Notes under the pieces: model-generated
What the model saw: the letters and a program-made list of their open reading frames with translations, nothing else
Told to the model about the DNA's origin: nothing
Databases searched by the model: none
Program-made: the position numbers and the translations under genes
Assembly (NCBI GenBank): GCA_016705005.1
Contig: JADIZB010000001.1
Coordinates: forward strand, 682,001-746,000
Direction: 5' to 3'
Length of the DNA stretch: 64,000 nucleotides
Origin: Bacteroidales bacterium
GTDB lineage: Bacteria; Bacteroidota; Bacteroidia; Bacteroidales; Lentimicrobiaceae
Shown: positions 61,577 through 64,000 of the stretch, piece after piece
How positions within the stretch are numbered: position 1 is the first letter of the stretch
Layout of the letters: the number at the start of each line of letters is the position of its first letter

Positions 61577-63940
61577 TCATTCATTTTCATGTTCTGTCCG
61601 GCAAATGATCTCTTCCTGAAGTTCAGGGGTAAGATCGTTGAAGTAATCGCTGTAACCGGCGACCCTAACAATCAGGTTGCTGAATTTCTCAGGATTCGCC
61701 TGGGCTTCGCGCAGAGTGGAAGCATTAATTACATTGAACTGGATGTGGTGACCATCCAGCCGGAAATAAGCCCTGACCAGGTGTCCGATTTTCCGGATGG
61801 CTTCATCGTCTTTAAAAAACGCCGGAGAGAACTTCTGGTTCAGCAGGGTTCCCCCGGTTCTGATCTGATCGAAACGGGAAGCCGATTTGATGACCGCGGT
61901 AGGACCTTTCCGGTCGGCACCCTGTACCGGTGAAATGCCTTCCGAAAGTGGTTTACCGGCCCTCCGGCCATCGGGCAGGGCGTTCACTTTGCTTCCGAAG
62001 TAAACATGGCAGGTAGTCGGCAGCATTTCAACACGATAAGTGGCTCCCCGCGGACTCCTCCTTCCGTCAACTGCATCGAAGAAGGACTCGAACACGTCGT
62101 TTACATGCCTGTCGGCAGCTTCGTCGTCGTTTCCGTACTTGGGTGTCTTATAGATCAGTTGCGCCAGTTCCCGGTCAAAGCCTGAAAAATCTTCCTTCAT
62201 CATTGCCAGTAGTTTCTCCATCGAAAATCGTTTGGTTTCAAAAACATTAACCCTGATTGATGCAAAGCAATCCGTCATGGTACCCAATCCGACACCCTGA
62301 ATATAGCTGGTATTATATCTGGCTCCTCCGGCATTGTAATCTGTACCGTTAACAATACAATCTTCAGTGATGGCAGAAAGGAAAGGTGCCGGCATTTGTC
62401 CTGCCCAGATTTGCTCGATGAGATTGCTTCCTGAAATCTTGATATTGATAAAATGCTGAAGCATCACCCGATAAGCGGAAATCAGGGATTCAATGTTCCG
62501 GAAATCTCCCGGGTCGCCCGTTGCGGGGCCCAGCTGAATTCCTGTTAAGGGATCCACCCCATTGTTGAGGGTCAGTTCCAGTATTTTTGGCATGTTGAAA
62601 TATCCTGTAAGGATATAGGCTTCAGTACCAAAAGCGCCGGCCTCCACACAGCCTGATGCTCCACCCCTTCGGGCATCTTCGGCTGTTTTCCCCTGCCGCA
62701 TCAGCTCTTTAACAATTGCATCGGTGTTGAAAACGGAAGGTTGTCCGAAACCTGTTTTGATGATCCTGGCGGCCCGGTGTATCAAACGGTCAGGGTTTTT
62801 TTGGCTGAGCTGAACCATAGACCCTGGTTGCAAAAGGCGCATTTCTTCAATAACATCCAGGATCAGAAAGCTGAGCTCGTTTGTAGCATCAGTACCGTCG
62901 GATTTCAGGCCGCCAACATTGATCAGGCAAAAATCGGTATAGGTATTGCTCTCTTGCGCGGTCACGCCGACTTTAGGGGGAGCCGGATGGTTGTTGAACT
63001 TAATCCAGAATGCCTGGAGGAGTTCCTTTGCCCTTTCTGTGGTAAGAGAACCATCGGCAAGGCCCTTTTCATAAAAGGGCAGCAGGTGCTGGTCAAGACG
63101 GCCCGGATTGAAGGAATCCCATGGATTCAATTCGGTGATCACACCAACATGGATAAACCAATAATGCTGAAGAGCTTCGTGAAACGTTTCGGGAGCCTGT
63201 GCCGGAACTTTACGGCAAACGGAGATCATATCCAGCAAGTCATTCTGCCTGTCCCGATTTTCCTCTTCTGCGAGGAGTTCCTTAAGCGCTTTGGCATATC
63301 TCTCCGCAAAAACAATCAAAGCTTCGCACGCATATCGCATACCGGTCAGTTCTTCCGATCTTGACAAGGCTTTGCCATCGTTCAGGAAGTCAATCCGGGC
63401 AATTGCTTCATCAATTTCCCTGATCAGATCATTCATCCCTTTTGTGAATAAACCTTCACCGGCAACGGTATGACCCGGAGCCCTCTGCTCCATAAATTCT
63501 GTGAAAACACCTGCTGAATAAGCTTTTTTCCATTCATCGGGAAGTATCCTGAACATTCTGTCGCGTATGCTCCGGCCCGACCAGAAAGGAATGATTTCAT
63601 CCTGGTATATCCTGTAGGTCTCCTGATCTACTTTATAGGAAACCTTCGGCCGGGTATCAAGTATTTCAAGGTCTTTCAGGGAATGAACACAGACTTCAGG
63701 GTAGGTAGGGACTTCTTTGGGTGCCGGGCCCCTTTCCCCTAAGATCAGCTCATTTTTACCTATATAAAGCTTCTTATTCTGAAGCAGATGCAATAAAGCC
63801 ATACCCCTTTGGACAGGAACCGGAAATCCGGCAGTTTCGGGTTCCCTGTAAAAACGGGTAATCAGATCAGCCCGTTCCGGAGAAATCCTGTTGATTGCCT
63901 TAAGGCTATCTTCACGAAGTTTTTCTATCCTCTTATTCAT
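61577..63940 (-). CDS. hypD: Glycyl radical enzyme, trans-4-hydroxy-L-proline dehydratase (HypD) type
   Basis: 787 residues. The radical site is Gly762 in LIVRVAGYSDYF, and the thiyl site is Cys431 with Glu433 in GGASGCVEAGAFG. From memory, HypD of Clostridioides difficile uses His160, Asp278, Ser334, Phe340, Cys434, Glu436, Tyr450 and Gly765; here His157, Asp275, Ser331, Phe337, Cys431, Glu433, Tyr447 and Gly762 sit at the same spots with a constant shift of three. HypD removes water from hydroxyproline to give pyrroline-5-carboxylate, which becomes proline. The enzyme is oxygen-sensitive and needs a radical SAM activase, which is not in the window and may lie to the right. It precedes the C69 dipeptidase gene by 19 bases. 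Pyruvate formate-lyase and choline lyase fit less well. Confidence 0.88.
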   Translation of the reverse strand: MNKRIEKLREDSLKAINRISPERADLITRFYREPETAGFPVPVQRGMALLHLLQNKKLYIGKNELILGERGPAPKEVPTYPEVCVHSLKDLEILDTRPKVSYKVDQETYRIYQDEIIPFWSGRSIRDRMFRILPDEWKKAYSAGVFTEFMEQRAPGHTVAGEGLFTKGMNDLIREIDEAIARIDFLNDGKALSRSEELTGMRYACEALIVFAERYAKALKELLAEEENRDRQNDLLDMISVCRKVPAQAPETFHEALQHYWFIHVGVITELNPWDSFNPGRLDQHLLPFYEKGLADGSLTTERAKELLQAFWIKFNNHPAPPKVGVTAQESNTYTDFCLINVGGLKSDGTDATNELSFLILDVIEEMRLLQPGSMVQLSQKNPDRLIHRAARIIKTGFGQPSVFNTDAIVKELMRQGKTAEDARRGGASGCVEAGAFGTEAYILTGYFNMPKILELTLNNGVDPLTGIQLGPATGDPGDFRNIESLISAYRVMLQHFINIKISGSNLIEQIWAGQMPAPFLSAITEDCIVNGTDYNAGGARYNTSYIQGVGLGTMTDCFASIRVNVFETKRFSMEKLLAMMKEDFSGFDRELAQLIYKTPKYGNDDEAADRHVNDVFESFFDAVDGRRSPRGATYRVEMLPTTCHVYFGSKVNALPDGRRAGKPLSEGISPVQGADRKGPTAVIKSASRFDQIRTGGTLLNQKFSPAFFKDDEAIRKIGHLVRAYFRLDGHHIQFNVINASTLREAQANPEKFSNLIVRVAGYSDYFNDLTPELQEEIICRTEHENE

Positions 63941-64000
63941 GTGATTTTGCTTTCGTAATATCAGCTAAATTCTATCATCCGCCCGGTGTTTCACCTCAAC

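Noticed and set aside
61577..63940. Pyruvate formate-lyase or choline trimethylamine-lyase
   Set aside because: PFL has two adjacent catalytic Cys, here there is one in GCVE; length and residues match HypD with a constant offset, though this relies on my recall.
1..64000. tRNA or rRNA genes
   Set aside because: No cloverleaf or rRNA-like sequence was noticed in any gap; a tRNAscan-SE and Rfam search would settle this.

Overview
The window is chromosomal DNA of a member of the phylum Bacteroidota, most likely an anaerobic or facultatively anaerobic member of or near the Bacteroidales. The evidence is the protein families present: a TonB receptor with an N-terminal carboxypeptidase-D-like domain, BACON domains, a DUF4369-TlpA lipoprotein, DUF3109, tandem PepSY-like domains, a purH-mreBCD block and a cysteate synthase. 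Several genes also have the Bacteroidota promoter box TAnnTTTG upstream. A glycyl radical enzyme at the right edge points to anaerobic life. I saw no rRNA, tRNA, CRISPR array, phage or intact insertion sequence. Most of the window is ordinary core genome.

Layout. 0-3.3 kb: end of a Fur-family regulator, a small secreted Cys/His protein and a TonB receptor, possibly a metal-uptake locus. 3.3-9.6 kb, minus strand: orphan histidine kinase, AsmA-like protein, dxs. 10-15.3 kb: a lipoprotein, then trkA with two tandem trkH genes. 15.4-20.8 kb: MATE exporter, two glycosyltransferases, a lipid kinase and hemW. 20.8-29.6 kb: nitroreductase, membrane-anchored EEP hydrolase, a GH3-like ligase paired with a LysE-type exporter, recJ, an FRG-domain protein and an orphan ABC permease. 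29.8-35 kb: purH, mreBCD, a TlpA-like lipoprotein and tadA. 35.8-40.9 kb: atpBEFHAG without atpD or atpC. 40.9-47.4 kb: ferritin, DUF3109, a START-domain protein, cysteate synthase (sulfonolipid pathway), an S4 protein, a BASS transporter and a PlsC acyltransferase.

47.4-50.4 kb is the most interesting part. It encodes an ECF sigma factor interrupted by one in-frame amber codon, and a translationally overlapping protein that has an inner-membrane segment and an outer-membrane barrel, the layout of the dual membrane-spanning anti-sigma factors known from Bacteroides. Divergent from these is a His/Gly-rich lipoprotein with three PepSY-like repeats. The shared intergenic region carries two copies, one per strand, of the same bipartite element (ACCCCACC, 12 bases, then TTTCGTATTG). 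I read these as paired promoters for this sigma factor. Both the predicted barrel and the lipoprotein have dense histidine clusters, which suggests an envelope metal or stress circuit.

50.7-55.1 kb: a very large secreted M14 carboxypeptidase with four BACON domains and a dockerin-like end. 55.2-59.2 kb: a redox cluster (DUF302, membrane-anchored thioredoxin, thioredoxin reductase, a thioredoxin-like protein with a displaced cysteine motif, OsmC) facing a Crp/Fnr regulator. 59.3-63.9 kb: a small membrane protein, a C69 dipeptidase and a HypD-type trans-4-hydroxyproline dehydratase, the last two in a probable operon for using hydroxyproline-containing peptides.

At four convergent gene junctions there are long palindromes that look like bidirectional terminators. 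Five intergenic spots hold short tandem repeats with 7- or 8-base units of different sequence.
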